A stretch of DNA of 64,000 nt. Origin: Halodurantibacterium flavum (GTDB lineage Bacteria > Pseudomonadota > Alphaproteobacteria > Rhodobacterales > Rhodobacteraceae). This document shows positions 33,469-43,823 of this stretch, piece by piece (the stretch's first letter is position 1; every line of letters starts with the position of its first letter). The notes beneath the pieces were generated by a model. The model worked only from the letters and a program-made list of their open reading frames with translations. It did not search any database and was not told where the DNA came from. The stretch spans positions 62,001-126,000 of the forward strand of contig NZ_JBHUGH010000002.1 in the NCBI RefSeq assembly GCF_042681825.1, read 5' to 3'. A program made the position numbers and the translations under genes.

Positions 33469-34920
33469 TCAGATCGACAGGCAGGCGTATTTCATCTCCA
33501 AATATTCATCGATACCGTAGCGAGAGCCTTCGCGACCAAGGCCGGACGACTTGATGCCGCCGAACGGCGCTTCGGCCGTCGAGATAAGGCCGGTGTTGAT
33601 CCCGACCATTCCGCTTTCAAGCGCTTCCATCACCCGTATGATCCGCGCCATGTCACGTGCATAGAAATAGCTGGCCAGACCAAACTCCGTGTCATTGGCC
33701 ATCGCGATAACCTCTTCCTCGGTGTCGAACCGAAACACGGGCGCGACAGGGCCAAAGGTTTCTTCCGCGGCGAGGCGCATTTCTGCCGTAGCCCCGGAAA
33801 GCACCGTCGGCTGGAAGAAGAGGCCGCCCTGTGCGGCCGGCTTGCCCCCGGTGGTGACCGTGGCGCCTTTCTCCACGGCATCGTCCAGATGCTGCCTGAC
33901 CTTTTTCAGCGCCGCATCGGTGATCATCGGGCCGATCTCGACACCTTCGCCAAGACCTTCTCCGACCCTGAGCTGCGCGACCCGCGCAGTGAGCTTTGCG
34001 ACGTACTCGTCGTAGATGCCGGACTGCGCGTAGATCCGATTGGCACAGACACAGGTTTGCCCGGCATTCCGGAACTTCGCAATGATCGTACCGTCAACCG
34101 CCGCGTCGATGTCGGCGTCGTCAAAGACGATGAAGGGGGCATTGCCGCCGAGCTCGAGGCTGAGTTTCTTGATCTGCGGCGCGGCCTGCGCCATGAGGAT
34201 CTGGCCAACGCGGGTGGAGCCGGTGAAGCTGAGCTTGCGAACGATGGGGTTCTCGCAGAACTCCTTGCCAACGCCTGCCGCATCCAACGACGTCACGACG
34301 TTAAAGACGCCCGCCGGGATGCCTGCACGCGCACCCAGCTCTGCCATTGCGAGCGCCGAAAGCGGCGTCAGCTCGGAGGGGCGCGCAACGAAGGTGCAGC
34401 CAGCCGCCAGCGCCGGGGCGACCTTGCGGGCAATCATGGCGTTCGGGAAATTCCAAGGTGTGATGGAAGCGGCCACGCCAATCGGCTGCTTGAGGACGAG
34501 GATGCGCTTGTCTACCTGATGGCCCGGGATGATGTCGCCATAGACCCGCCGGGCCTCTTCCGCGAACCAGTGAATGAATGATGCACCGTAGGCAATTTCG
34601 GTCTTTGCCTCCGCCAGGGGTTTGCCCATCTCCAGCGTTAGAAGCTGTGCCAGCCGGTCCGATTCCGCCAGCATGAGGTCGGCCCAGGCCCGCAGGATGT
34701 CGCCGCGCTGTTTCGCCGTGCGCTTCGACCAGTTCGGCAGCGCGGCCGCGGCGGCGTCGATGGCAACCTTCACGTCATCGCGGCTGAGATCTGCGACAGC
34801 GGCCAAAATCTCACCGGTTGCCGGGTTCGTCACGTCGAAACGGGTTCGGGATGGCTGCCACTTTCCGTTCACGTAGGCGTCGGTTTTGAAAATATCACTG
34901 CTTTGAATGGCGTCCCCCAT
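33469..34920 (-). CDS. gabD: NAD(P)-dependent succinate-semialdehyde dehydrogenase-like enzyme
   Basis: This 483-residue aldehyde dehydrogenase closely follows the GabD pattern: 'LTLEMGKPLAEAKTEIAYGA', 'ITPWNFPNAMIARKVAPALA', 'LELGGNAPFIVFDDADIDAA' with the base glutamate, 'FRNAGQTCVCANRIYAQSGI' with the catalytic cysteine, and 'AEAPFGGIKSSGLGREGSRY'. It is the first gene of the minus-strand operon, 31 bases ahead of the binding protein, and is divergent from the IclR gene. GabD makes succinate from succinate semialdehyde. With the iron-type alcohol dehydrogenase at the far end, oxidation of an imported 4-hydroxyacid is a good model. Related semialdehydes such as glutarate semialdehyde are possible. 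Confidence 0.88.
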   Translation of the reverse strand: MGDAIQSSDIFKTDAYVNGKWQPSRTRFDVTNPATGEILAAVADLSRDDVKVAIDAAAAALPNWSKRTAKQRGDILRAWADLMLAESDRLAQLLTLEMGKPLAEAKTEIAYGASFIHWFAEEARRVYGDIIPGHQVDKRILVLKQPIGVAASITPWNFPNAMIARKVAPALAAGCTFVARPSELTPLSALAMAELGARAGIPAGVFNVVTSLDAAGVGKEFCENPIVRKLSFTGSTRVGQILMAQAAPQIKKLSLELGGNAPFIVFDDADIDAAVDGTIIAKFRNAGQTCVCANRIYAQSGIYDEYVAKLTARVAQLRVGEGLGEGVEIGPMITDAALKKVRQHLDDAVEKGATVTTGGKPAAQGGLFFQPTVLSGATAEMRLAAEETFGPVAPVFRFDTEEEVIAMANDTEFGLASYFYARDMARIIRVMEALESGMVGINTGLISTAEAPFGGIKSSGLGREGSRYGIDEYLEMKYACLSI

Positions 34921-34973
34921 CAGGGCTCCCTCCGTCGTCGGCGTGGCGTATCGTCAACCTGTCTCGTGTTCAG

Positions 34974-35015
34974 CATACTGAACCAATGTATATATTTCGT
35001 ACACGCGTCAGTATG
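34974..35015. promoter_or_regulatory. Divergent promoter region with candidate IclR operators
   Basis: CATACTGA (34974-34981) and TCAGTATG (35008-35015) form a perfect 8 bp inverted repeat. Nested inside is TGTA (34987-34990) with TACA (35000-35003), a 17-base pseudo-palindrome. Both sit between the dehydrogenase start (34920) and the IclR GTG (35118). IclR-type repressors bind short palindromes of this kind, often as two sites. Confidence 0.5.
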
Positions 35016-35117
35016 TGAAGTCAACGATTGCTTTTCGACGATGGCGGGCTATATAAATCGGATGATCTGCTGCCATGATCCGGCTTGGCGCCGGAGAAAA
35101 ATATCCGGAGAACGACC

Positions 35118-35942
35118 GTGAATGAGCTGCGCTGGAAACCGTCTTCGCCTGCTATCGCCCGCGCCGTACTGATCCTCGATGCAGTTGCCGAAGCGCCGGA
35201 CAACCTTACGATGGCCGATCTGGCACGTAAGACAGGCTTGCCGCGGAGCAGCGTTCATGGCGTGTGTTCCACAATGGTCGAGGCAGGTCTGCTCCTCAGG
35301 AACGCCGACCAGACTTATGCAATTGGTCCACACGTCATGCGATGGGCCACCTCATTCACGCGGCGCAGCGATATCGCCACAGAATTCGCGCGGATTTGGG
35401 ACGAGAGCACCGTGGAGCTGCGCGGTGCGACCATCACGCTTGCCGTGCCGGACGGCAACGACATCGTCTATATTGCGGTCCGCAATTCTAGCAAGACGCC
35501 CTGGTACACCTATCGCGTGGGAATGCGCCTCCCGATGGCCTTCACCTCGACGGGACATGCATTTTTGACCAAGGCCAGCAATTCGGACATCATAAACCGT
35601 TTCCGTGACGGATTTCCCGAGCCTCTTACAGCGAAGTCCCCCAGATCTGTGAAAGAGCTCATCGCGCTGATCGACGAAGCGCGCGCGCGGGGGTACACTC
35701 AGGACCGCGAATACGTCTCCGACGGCAAGGTATGTTACGGAGCCCCGATCCTCGGGGTGGCGAACAACGTGATCGCCTCCATCGCTGTCAGTGTACCGGT
35801 CGAGGAGCTCACCGAGGAGTTCGAGGCGAACGTTATTCAAACAGTCCAGCGACTTGCTTTGCTGACATCGGAGCGTATGGGAGCCGAGATTGAAGTGCGC
35901 TCCAACACCCTCCCGCGTCTCACATCGGCCGGTGACGACTGA
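35118..35942 (+). CDS. IclR-family transcriptional regulator
   Basis: This 274-residue regulator has an N-terminal winged helix-turn-helix ('RAVLILDAVAEAPDNLTMAD', 'LARKTGLPRSSVHGVCSTMV') and a C-terminal IclR effector domain ('VGMRLPMAFTSTGHAFLTKA', 'DREYVSDGKVCYGAPILGVA'). I chose GTG 35118 because CGGAG precedes it by 7 bases; an ATG-like start at 35085 lacks one. It is divergent from the dehydrogenase-Liv operon and probably controls it in response to the imported acid. A T-rich terminator follows the gene. Confidence 0.92.
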   Translation: MNELRWKPSSPAIARAVLILDAVAEAPDNLTMADLARKTGLPRSSVHGVCSTMVEAGLLLRNADQTYAIGPHVMRWATSFTRRSDIATEFARIWDESTVELRGATITLAVPDGNDIVYIAVRNSSKTPWYTYRVGMRLPMAFTSTGHAFLTKASNSDIINRFRDGFPEPLTAKSPRSVKELIALIDEARARGYTQDREYVSDGKVCYGAPILGVANNVIASIAVSVPVEELTEEFEANVIQTVQRLALLTSERMGAEIEVRSNTLPRLTSAGDD

Positions 35943-35957
35943 CAGGGGGATTACCAG

Positions 35958-35980
35958 GCTGCTTTTCAGCAATTTTTTTG
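35958..35980 (+). terminator. Candidate intrinsic terminator after the IclR gene
   Basis: A short stem (GGCTG 35958-35962 and CAGC 35968-35971) is followed by seven T residues (35974-35980). The stem is only four pairs, so the terminator is weak, but its place right after the stop supports it. Confidence 0.5.
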
Positions 35981-36041
35981 CGAGGCGCGGCCCGGGCCTT
36001 AGCCAAAAATGCCGGGCCTGAAAGACAACGGGACCCGCGCC

Positions 36042-37451
<1,410 letters not shown>

Positions 37452-37650
37452 TTGATTTCCCTCATGGTTTCAGGGCGGCATGCGCGCCGCCATTTTCCGG
37501 CAGCGCGAGGTTGGCCGGCTTCCAGTGCCCTGACTTGGGGCCGAATCTAAACGGCCCTCCTGCTTGATGGACGTACCTCATTGCTCGTCGAGGTGTCAAC
37601 GCGGGATTGCGGGGCCCAAAGCATGCCGTGTCGGAGGATCAACCTGCCCG

Positions 37651-38673
37651 TTAAGACAGATTCTCGTTGAGATATATCTCGATGCGGATGGTTTCCTGCC
37701 CCGCCAGCAGCGCAGTCCTGTCGATCCGGGCCTTGAGGATACGCAAGGCGCTGCGCACCTCATGACCCGCATCCTGATGGATGATTGCGTCCACCGTTCC
37801 GTCAGCCAGGGCGCGGCGGGTGTGGTCGGTCAGCTCATGGGCGATGACCACCTGGGTCTTGTGCGGCAATCCGGTGAGCGCCTCGATCAGTCCCCTGTTC
37901 CCCGCCCCCATGCTGTAGATTCCAACCACGTCATCCCGCGCCATCAGGCTGTCGGCGACATGTTGGCGGACCAACCCGCTGTCATCCCGCGCCTCGATGA
38001 CCGGCAGCACGGCAAGATGCGGATAATCGCTGCGGATGACCTGCTCAAACCCCATGCGACGTTCCACATGATCGCGCACCAGCATTGACCCCGCGATCAT
38101 GAGGATGCTGCCCGAGCGCTCGCCCAGGAACTTGCCCATAAGGCGCGCCGCGGTCCGCCCTGCCGCGACATTGTCGATGCCGACATAGGCATCGCATTGC
38201 ACATTCGGAAAGTCGGAGACGAGCGTGACGACGGGAACATGATGGCGCCGCAGTCGCGCCAGCGCGTCGCGGACCACGGGGGCCTCGGTCGCAACGACGG
38301 CGACGCCCGAACAGCGCTCCGGATCGATCCCGTTCAATGCAGCTGCCAGCGCCGGGCCGTCAAAGGCCGGAACCCTGATTATCGTGATTTCGGTGCGGTC
38401 ATGTGCGGAATGGCGCCTAACGGCCTCGATCTCGGCCTCCAGGCCCCGCATGAAGCTGTTCGCCCCTTGCGGAATGACAAAGGCAAAGCGATAGGCCTGA
38501 CGCTTTGCCAGATTGGCCGCCGACAGATCCCGCACATATCCGAGCGCGGCGATCGCCTGCTCGACCCTTGCGATGGTCCTTTCACGGACCCCCGGCCGGT
38601 TGTTCAGCACCCGGTCGACTGTGGCAAGGCTGACGCCCGCCTGTTTCGCCACGTCCTGCACTGTCGGGCGCAC
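37651..38673 (-). CDS. LacI-family transcriptional regulator
   Basis: This 340-residue LacI/PurR-type regulator has the helix-turn-helix 'TVQDVAKQAGVSLATVDRVL' with the hinge 'NNRPGVRERTIARV', then a sugar-binding domain ('YRFAFVIPQGANSFMRGLEA', 'GSILMIAGSMLVRDHVERRM'). The start is GTG 38673, 8 bases after GGGAG; a TTG at 38694 would add seven residues. The 'SLATVDRVLN' recognition helix is the form common in regulators of sugar and polyol uptake. It precedes the isomerase-like gene by 199 bases on the same strand and probably responds to its substrate. Confidence 0.92.
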   Translation of the reverse strand: MRPTVQDVAKQAGVSLATVDRVLNNRPGVRERTIARVEQAIAALGYVRDLSAANLAKRQAYRFAFVIPQGANSFMRGLEAEIEAVRRHSAHDRTEITIIRVPAFDGPALAAALNGIDPERCSGVAVVATEAPVVRDALARLRRHHVPVVTLVSDFPNVQCDAYVGIDNVAAGRTAARLMGKFLGERSGSILMIAGSMLVRDHVERRMGFEQVIRSDYPHLAVLPVIEARDDSGLVRQHVADSLMARDDVVGIYSMGAGNRGLIEALTGLPHKTQVVIAHELTDHTRRALADGTVDAIIHQDAGHEVRSALRILKARIDRTALLAGQETIRIEIYLNENLS

Positions 38674-38867
38674 GCTGTTTACTCCCGCTATCAAATCAAA
38701 GGCTTACTAGCCGTTCGCCGCGTCTCGGGCAAGGCGGAGCCGCCCCCGGCCAACCGCCAGCGCGGCAACGATGAGTGGCGCAGGGCGATCTGCCTGAAAA
38801 GAGGTGCGGGGCGTCTGATGGCTGTGCCATGAGGCCTTGGACCACTGCGCTTGACCGGTGCAAATTG

Positions 38868-38897
38868 ATGATGTACGTCGCTCATTGATAACATCAT
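38868..38897. promoter_or_regulatory. Inverted repeat between the LacI and GntR genes
   Basis: ATGATGT (38868-38874) and ACATCAT (38891-38897) form a perfect 7 bp inverted repeat with a 16-base centre that contains GTCGCTCATTG. A similar string, GTACCTCATTG, lies near 37571-37581, in the LacI-to-isomerase gap. The two could be sites for the LacI protein, one upstream of its own gene and one upstream of the isomerase gene. The rest of 38674-39080 shows no gene. Confidence 0.4.
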
Positions 38898-39003
38898 TAC
38901 TCCCCCATGCCGCCAAAATCAACTGCTGCGGAAATCGCCAGACTGAAATCAAAGGCGGTATCGCCGGCTGATTATGACCGGCGCACCTCGCCTAACAATA
39001 CGT

Positions 39004-39019
39004 AGATTGTTGACAATCT
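39004..39019. promoter_or_regulatory. Candidate GntR (FCD) operator over a -35 element
   Basis: AGATTGT (39004-39010), TG, then ACAATCT (39013-39019) is a perfect 7+7 palindrome. Its core TTGTTGACAA matches the TTGTnnACAA-type sites of FadR/FCD-class GntR proteins. It contains TTGACA (39010-39015), a consensus -35, about 65 bases upstream of the GntR gene, so autorepression is likely. Confidence 0.6.
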
Positions 39020-39080
39020 GCAAGCCTCCGGTTAGGCTTTCTTCGTGGCGCACCCGCTGCCCCAAACAAGGCCACATCAT

Positions 39081-39755
39081 ATGGTTCAGCTATCGCTCAA
39101 GCGCGAAACGATGGGTTCCCAGATCGCGGCCCTTTTGCGCCGCGCCATCCTGGAGGGAGAGTTCGCCCCCGGCGAACACCTGATCGAGACCGCGCTGGCG
39201 CTGCGTCTGGGCGCCAGCCGCGGCCCCCTGCGCGAGGCCATGCGCCAACTGATCGAGGAAGGGCTTCTGGTCAGCGTCCCTTATACCGGAACGCGGGTGG
39301 TCGAACTTTCGTTGCAGGACGTGAACGACATCTACGCCATGCGCGCCTGTCTCGAACAATTCGCGTTCGAGCTTGCCTGGCCTCGCCGCAACAATGCCTT
39401 CAGCGAGGAACTGCGTCGCCGGAATGACGCGCTCCAGGCCGCGATCGACGCGGCCGACGACCCCCGTGCGATCGAGGCAGAACTTGACCTGCACGGACTT
39501 GTCTACGAATGGGCCGGCAACGGTCTCTTGCTGGCCAGCTGGCACAGCATCCGCGGGCGGCTGCAACTCTACTGGGCGGCGCATCACCGGGCGCATGGAC
39601 TGACAGGCCCCCTGCGCGAAAGCCACGATGACTATCTGCGGCTTGCCACGGGCGCCGATCTCGACGCGATGAAGAACGAGATCCGCAATCACATGCAGCG
39701 CGGGCTGGACAGAACCAAAGCCTTTGTCGAGGCGCAAGGCGCCTTGCAGGGATAA
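39081..39755 (+). CDS. GntR-family regulator, FCD subclass
   Basis: This 224-residue regulator has a winged helix-turn-helix ('IAALLRRAILEGEFAPGEHL', 'ALRLGASRGPLREAMRQLIE') and an all-helical FCD ligand domain ('LQDVNDIYAMRACLEQFAFE', 'ELDLHGLVYEWAGNGLLLAS'). FCD domains bind organic acids with a metal held by histidines; 'DLHGLVYEWAGN' and the later 'RNHM' provide such histidines. It is 23 bases ahead of the amino-acid binding-protein gene and on the same strand, so it likely controls that whole operon, including itself. Confidence 0.92.
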   Translation: MVQLSLKRETMGSQIAALLRRAILEGEFAPGEHLIETALALRLGASRGPLREAMRQLIEEGLLVSVPYTGTRVVELSLQDVNDIYAMRACLEQFAFELAWPRRNNAFSEELRRRNDALQAAIDAADDPRAIEAELDLHGLVYEWAGNGLLLASWHSIRGRLQLYWAAHHRAHGLTGPLRESHDDYLRLATGADLDAMKNEIRNHMQRGLDRTKAFVEAQGALQG

Positions 39756-39778
39756 ACGACCAACAGGAGAGAACGAAA

Positions 39779-40606
39779 ATGAAAAGACGCGTGGTGCTGG
39801 CGGGCCTTGCCGCCAGCGTGATCGGCATGTCCGCAAATATCGCAATGGCGCAGGACGGGACCATGGCACAGATCCGCAGCAGCGGCGTGCTGCGGGTCGG
39901 CGTGACGCAGGCGCCGCCCTGGTATTCGGTAAACCCTGCGACGGGGGAATGGTCATCGGGCCTTGGCGTCTCCATGGGCCGGGCGATGGCCGAGGAACTC
40001 GGCGTCCGGTTCGAGCCGGTCGAGGTTACATGGGGTACCGCCGTCGCCGCGCTGCAGTCGAACCGCATCGACATGATGTTCGTTCTGGACGCGACCGAGG
40101 AACGTCGGCAGGCACTCGCATTCCCGGAAACGCCGCTGCTTTACTACTCGCTTGCCGTGCTGGCCCGCGATGATCTGGAGGTGACCGACTGGGCCGATCT
40201 GAACCAGCCGGGCATTCGCATTTCCGTGCCGCAGGCGACCAGCATGGATGCCTTTCTGACGGAACACACCCCCGATGCGGATATTCAGCGGTTCCCGGGC
40301 AACCCCGAGGCGATCGCGGCCTTTCAGGCGGGGCGCGTGGATGCCGTGACGCTGTTCCACCCGCCCCTGATCGCCGCGCGCCAGCGGCTGGGACGCGGAC
40401 AGATCCTTGTGCCACAGCCGGTGGAATCGCGCCCCTCTTCGGTCGGGCTGCGGCAAGAAGCAGATACCGAGTTCCTTGATTGGGTGAACGAAAAGATCGG
40501 CGAATACTATCGGTCCGGGCAGACCCAGGCGTGGTATGAGGAATTCCTGACCGGATTCGGGCTCGACCCCGCGACCGTGCCGCCGATCATGCGTGAACGG
40601 CTCTGA
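39779..40606 (+). CDS. Polar amino-acid-type ABC substrate-binding protein (family 3)
   Basis: This 275-residue periplasmic protein starts with a signal peptide ('MKRRVVLAGLAASVIGMSAN', then IAMAQDG). It has the family 3 pattern 'MAQIRSSGVLRVGVTQAPPW', 'GWTSALGVSMGR'-like 'SGLGVSMGRAMAEELGVRFE', and 'ALQSNRIDMMFVLDATEERR'. The conserved arginine in that last block binds the carboxylate of an amino acid in relatives. AGGAG lies 9 bases ahead. A GC-rich hairpin follows before the permease gene, as often seen where the binding protein must be made in excess. Confidence 0.92.
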   Translation: MKRRVVLAGLAASVIGMSANIAMAQDGTMAQIRSSGVLRVGVTQAPPWYSVNPATGEWSSGLGVSMGRAMAEELGVRFEPVEVTWGTAVAALQSNRIDMMFVLDATEERRQALAFPETPLLYYSLAVLARDDLEVTDWADLNQPGIRISVPQATSMDAFLTEHTPDADIQRFPGNPEAIAAFQAGRVDAVTLFHPPLIAARQRLGRGQILVPQPVESRPSSVGLRQEADTEFLDWVNEKIGEYYRSGQTQAWYEEFLTGFGLDPATVPPIMRERL

Positions 40607-40641
40607 CCTGCGGGGGATCCCGCGCCCGACGCGGTGTCGCC

Positions 40642-40658
40642 GGCCCGCGGACCGGGCC
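40642..40658 (+). terminator. Intercistronic GC hairpin after the binding-protein gene
   Basis: GGCCCG (40642-40647) pairs with CGGGCC (40653-40658) across a 5-base loop. There is no T-run. It lies in the 126-base gap between the binding-protein and permease genes, and would suit partial termination or 3' protection of the binding-protein message. Confidence 0.45.
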
Positions 40659-40732
40659 CATGAACCAGCCCGCGCGGGCGATCCCCGCATTCGCAGGCAA
40701 CGCCCGAAGGCGAACCACAAGGCCAGAGACTG

Positions 40733-41422
40733 ATGTATCAATGGGATTTCACACCCGTGCTCGCCAACGCGGATCTGCTGTGGCAGGGGCTTCTGGGAAC
40801 GCTGTCCATCACCGGGACGGCGCTGGCCTTTGGCTTGCCGCTGGGCCTTTTGCTGGCGCTCGGACGGCTTTCGCCCCGGCGCTGGCTGGCTTGGCCCGCG
40901 GGATTCGTGATCGAGTTCTTCCGCACGACGCCGCCGCTGGTTCAGCTGTTCTGGTTCTTCTTTGCCCTGCCCATCCTGATCGACATCCGCATGACGCCCT
41001 ATCTTGCGGCGGCGATCACCTTTTCCATCCAGTCCTCGGCCTTTTTCGCCGAGGTGTTCCGCGCGGGCATCGTCTCGGTCGAGCGTGGCCAATGGGAGGC
41101 GGGGCGCGCCATCGGGATGCGCGGCCCGCAGGTGATGCGCCGGGTCGTGCTGCCGCAGGCGGTCAAGCGGATGATCCCCGCCTTTACCGAACGCGCGATC
41201 GAGTTGATGAAGACCACGACGCTGGTTGCCACCGTGTCCTATGCCGACCTGCTTTATCAGGCCAATGAACTGGCACAGAAAACCTTTCGCCCGATCGAGA
41301 TATTCACCGCCACCGCATTGATCTATTTCGTGGTGATATTCGGGCTCAGCCTGATTGTGCAGGCGGTGGAGCGACGCCTTGCGGTCAGCGGCGACAACAC
41401 CGTGCGTCAAGGGGCCGGCTGA
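40733..41422 (+). CDS. Amino-acid-type ABC transporter permease
   Basis: This 229-residue permease of the HisM/GlnP class has about five membrane segments and the EAA loop 'WEAGRAIGMRGPQVMRRVVL' followed by 'PQAVKRMIPAFTERAIELMK'. The motif 'FIEFFRTTPPLVQLFWFFFA'-like sequence ('VIEFFRTTPPLVQLFWFFF') after the third helix is typical. Its stop overlaps the next gene's start by one base. Confidence 0.93.
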   Translation: MYQWDFTPVLANADLLWQGLLGTLSITGTALAFGLPLGLLLALGRLSPRRWLAWPAGFVIEFFRTTPPLVQLFWFFFALPILIDIRMTPYLAAAITFSIQSSAFFAEVFRAGIVSVERGQWEAGRAIGMRGPQVMRRVVLPQAVKRMIPAFTERAIELMKTTTLVATVSYADLLYQANELAQKTFRPIEIFTATALIYFVVIFGLSLIVQAVERRLAVSGDNTVRQGAG

Positions 41423-42087
41423 TGGGCTATGCTTGGGATTTCTCTTCGGTCTGGATGTACCGGGAGGCGCTGCTGTCCGGGCTTCTGGGTACGCTGCGGA
41501 TCTTTGCGATCTGTCTGGCGGCGGGTCTTTCGCTGGGGCTTGTGATCGGGCTTGCGCGCTATTCGCAGCGGCGCGTCCTGCGCTGGCCCGCCGCGGCCTT
41601 CATCGAGTTCTTCCGCAACACGCCGGTTCTGGTGCAGATCTTCTGGTTCTATTTCGCCTTTCCGATGCTGGTGCCCTTTGACATCAGCCCGCTGATGGCG
41701 GCGGCGCTTGGCATCTCGCTGAACTCGGCGGCCTTTTCCGCCGAGATCTGGCGCGGAGGGATCCAGTCGCTCGACCCCGGCCAGTGGGAGGCCGCCCGCG
41801 CCATCGGGATGCGCCATCTTCAGATCATGCGCCGCATCATCCTGCCGCAGGCGCTGCGCAGGATGCTGCCCGCGCTGACGAACCGCGGCATCGAGATCTT
41901 CAAGATGACCACGCTCGCCTCGGCCATCGCCTATGGCGAGATGCTGCATCAGGCGCGGATGATCGCGTCCTTCAACTACAACCCGATCGAGGCCTATACC
42001 GTCGTCGCGCTGCTGTTCTTTGCGATCCTCTATCCGATCGTGCGCGCGACCTATGTGCTGGAACGGCGCATGGCCAAAGGAGACTGA
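41422..42087 (+). CDS. Amino-acid-type ABC transporter permease
   Basis: This 221-residue permease is the partner of the previous one, with 'FIEFFRNTPVLVQIFWFYFA' and 'WEAARAIGMRHLQIMRRIIL'. Such importers commonly use two homologous permeases as a heterodimer. It shares one base with the upstream permease and is 3 bases from the ATPase gene. Confidence 0.93.
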   Translation: MGYAWDFSSVWMYREALLSGLLGTLRIFAICLAAGLSLGLVIGLARYSQRRVLRWPAAAFIEFFRNTPVLVQIFWFYFAFPMLVPFDISPLMAAALGISLNSAAFSAEIWRGGIQSLDPGQWEAARAIGMRHLQIMRRIILPQALRRMLPALTNRGIEIFKMTTLASAIAYGEMLHQARMIASFNYNPIEAYTVVALLFFAILYPIVRATYVLERRMAKGD

Positions 42088-42090
42088 CCG

Positions 42091-42867
<777 letters not shown>

Positions 42868-42881
42868 CGAAGGACGATCCG

Positions 42882-43796
42882 ATGACCAACCCCACGATGC
42901 AAAGCGCGCAAAGCTATGCGCCCGATCCGCGCAATGACGGGGTCGAGGTCTATGTGAACGGCGCCTTCTTTCCGCGCGACCGGGCGCAGGTCTCGGTCTT
43001 CGACGCAGGCTTTGTGCTGGGCGACGGCGTGTGGGAGGGGCTGCGGCTGGTCAAGGGGCGGCTTTTGTCGGTCGATGCGCATATGGCCCGGCTTTATGAG
43101 GGCGCGAACGCGATCCAGCTTGATATCGGGATGCCACCCGAGGCGCTGGTCGGCGAGATCTGGAAAACGCTCCGCCATAACGGGATGGAGGACGGCGCCC
43201 ATATCCGGCTGATGATCTCGCGCGGGTTGAAGACAACGCCGAACCAGGACCCGCGCTTCATCACCGGCGGCGCGACCGTCGTGATCGTGGCGGAATACAA
43301 GCAGCCGAACGCCGCGCTCAAGGAACGGGGATTGCGGCTGATGACCTCGACCATCCGCTGTTCGACGCCCGACGTGTTCGACCTGCGGCTCAACAGTCAT
43401 TCGCGGCTCAACTTCATCCAGGCGCTGATCCAGGCGATCAACATGGGCGCGGACGAGGCCCTGATGCTCGACGATCGCGGCTTCGTGGCCAGTTGCAACT
43501 CGACCAACTTCTTCATCGTGCGGGGCGACGCGCTCTGGACCTCGACCGGGGCCACCTGTTTCAACGGGATCACCCGGGCGACCGTGATCCGGCTCTGGCG
43601 CGAGGCGGGCGGCGAGGTGCTGGAAAAGGATTATACCCTGGCCGAGGTCTATGGCGCCGACGAGGCATTCGTGACCGGCACGCTGGGTGGGCTGACGCCG
43701 GTCACGATGATCGACGGGCGCAAGGTCGGGACGGGCCGTCCCGGGCCCGTGACCGCCCGCGCGGCCGAACTTTATGCGGCCTACGTGAACGGCTGA
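42882..43796 (+). CDS. Class IV aminotransferase homologue lacking canonical PLP residues
   Basis: This 304-residue protein has the fold signature of class IV (branched-chain/D-amino-acid) aminotransferases: 'FDAGFVLGDGVWEGLRLVKG' at 40-59, 'HIRLMISRG' and 'GADEALMLDDRGFVASCNST' at 189-208. In the family, a lysine in K-x-x-N-Y-L forms the Schiff base with PLP; here that block reads L-N171-S-H-S-R-L, so asparagine replaces it. The glutamate that contacts the PLP ring nitrogen (E in 'VAEGSxxN') is serine 204. No other lysine lies close to this site. Either the protein uses PLP differently or it is not a transaminase. It ends a polar amino-acid importer operon, so a role on the imported compound is likely. 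Confidence 0.8.
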   Translation: MTNPTMQSAQSYAPDPRNDGVEVYVNGAFFPRDRAQVSVFDAGFVLGDGVWEGLRLVKGRLLSVDAHMARLYEGANAIQLDIGMPPEALVGEIWKTLRHNGMEDGAHIRLMISRGLKTTPNQDPRFITGGATVVIVAEYKQPNAALKERGLRLMTSTIRCSTPDVFDLRLNSHSRLNFIQALIQAINMGADEALMLDDRGFVASCNSTNFFIVRGDALWTSTGATCFNGITRATVIRLWREAGGEVLEKDYTLAEVYGADEAFVTGTLGGLTPVTMIDGRKVGTGRPGPVTARAAELYAAYVNG

Positions 43797-43802
43797 ACGG
43801 GC

Positions 43803-43823
43803 GGGCGGGCACCACACCCGCCC
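43803..43823 (+). terminator. GC hairpin after the aminotransferase-like gene
   Basis: GGGCGGG (43803-43809) pairs with CCCGCCC (43817-43823) across a 7-base loop, 6 bases after the stop. There is no T-run, but its place at the end of the operon supports a terminator. The remaining bases to 44034 hold nothing I can name. Confidence 0.5.

Noticed and set aside
32455..33554. Plus-strand frames of 142 and 286 codons opposite the Liv-type binding-protein gene
   Set aside because: They are antisense to a complete gene with a clear signal peptide and carry no domain of their own.
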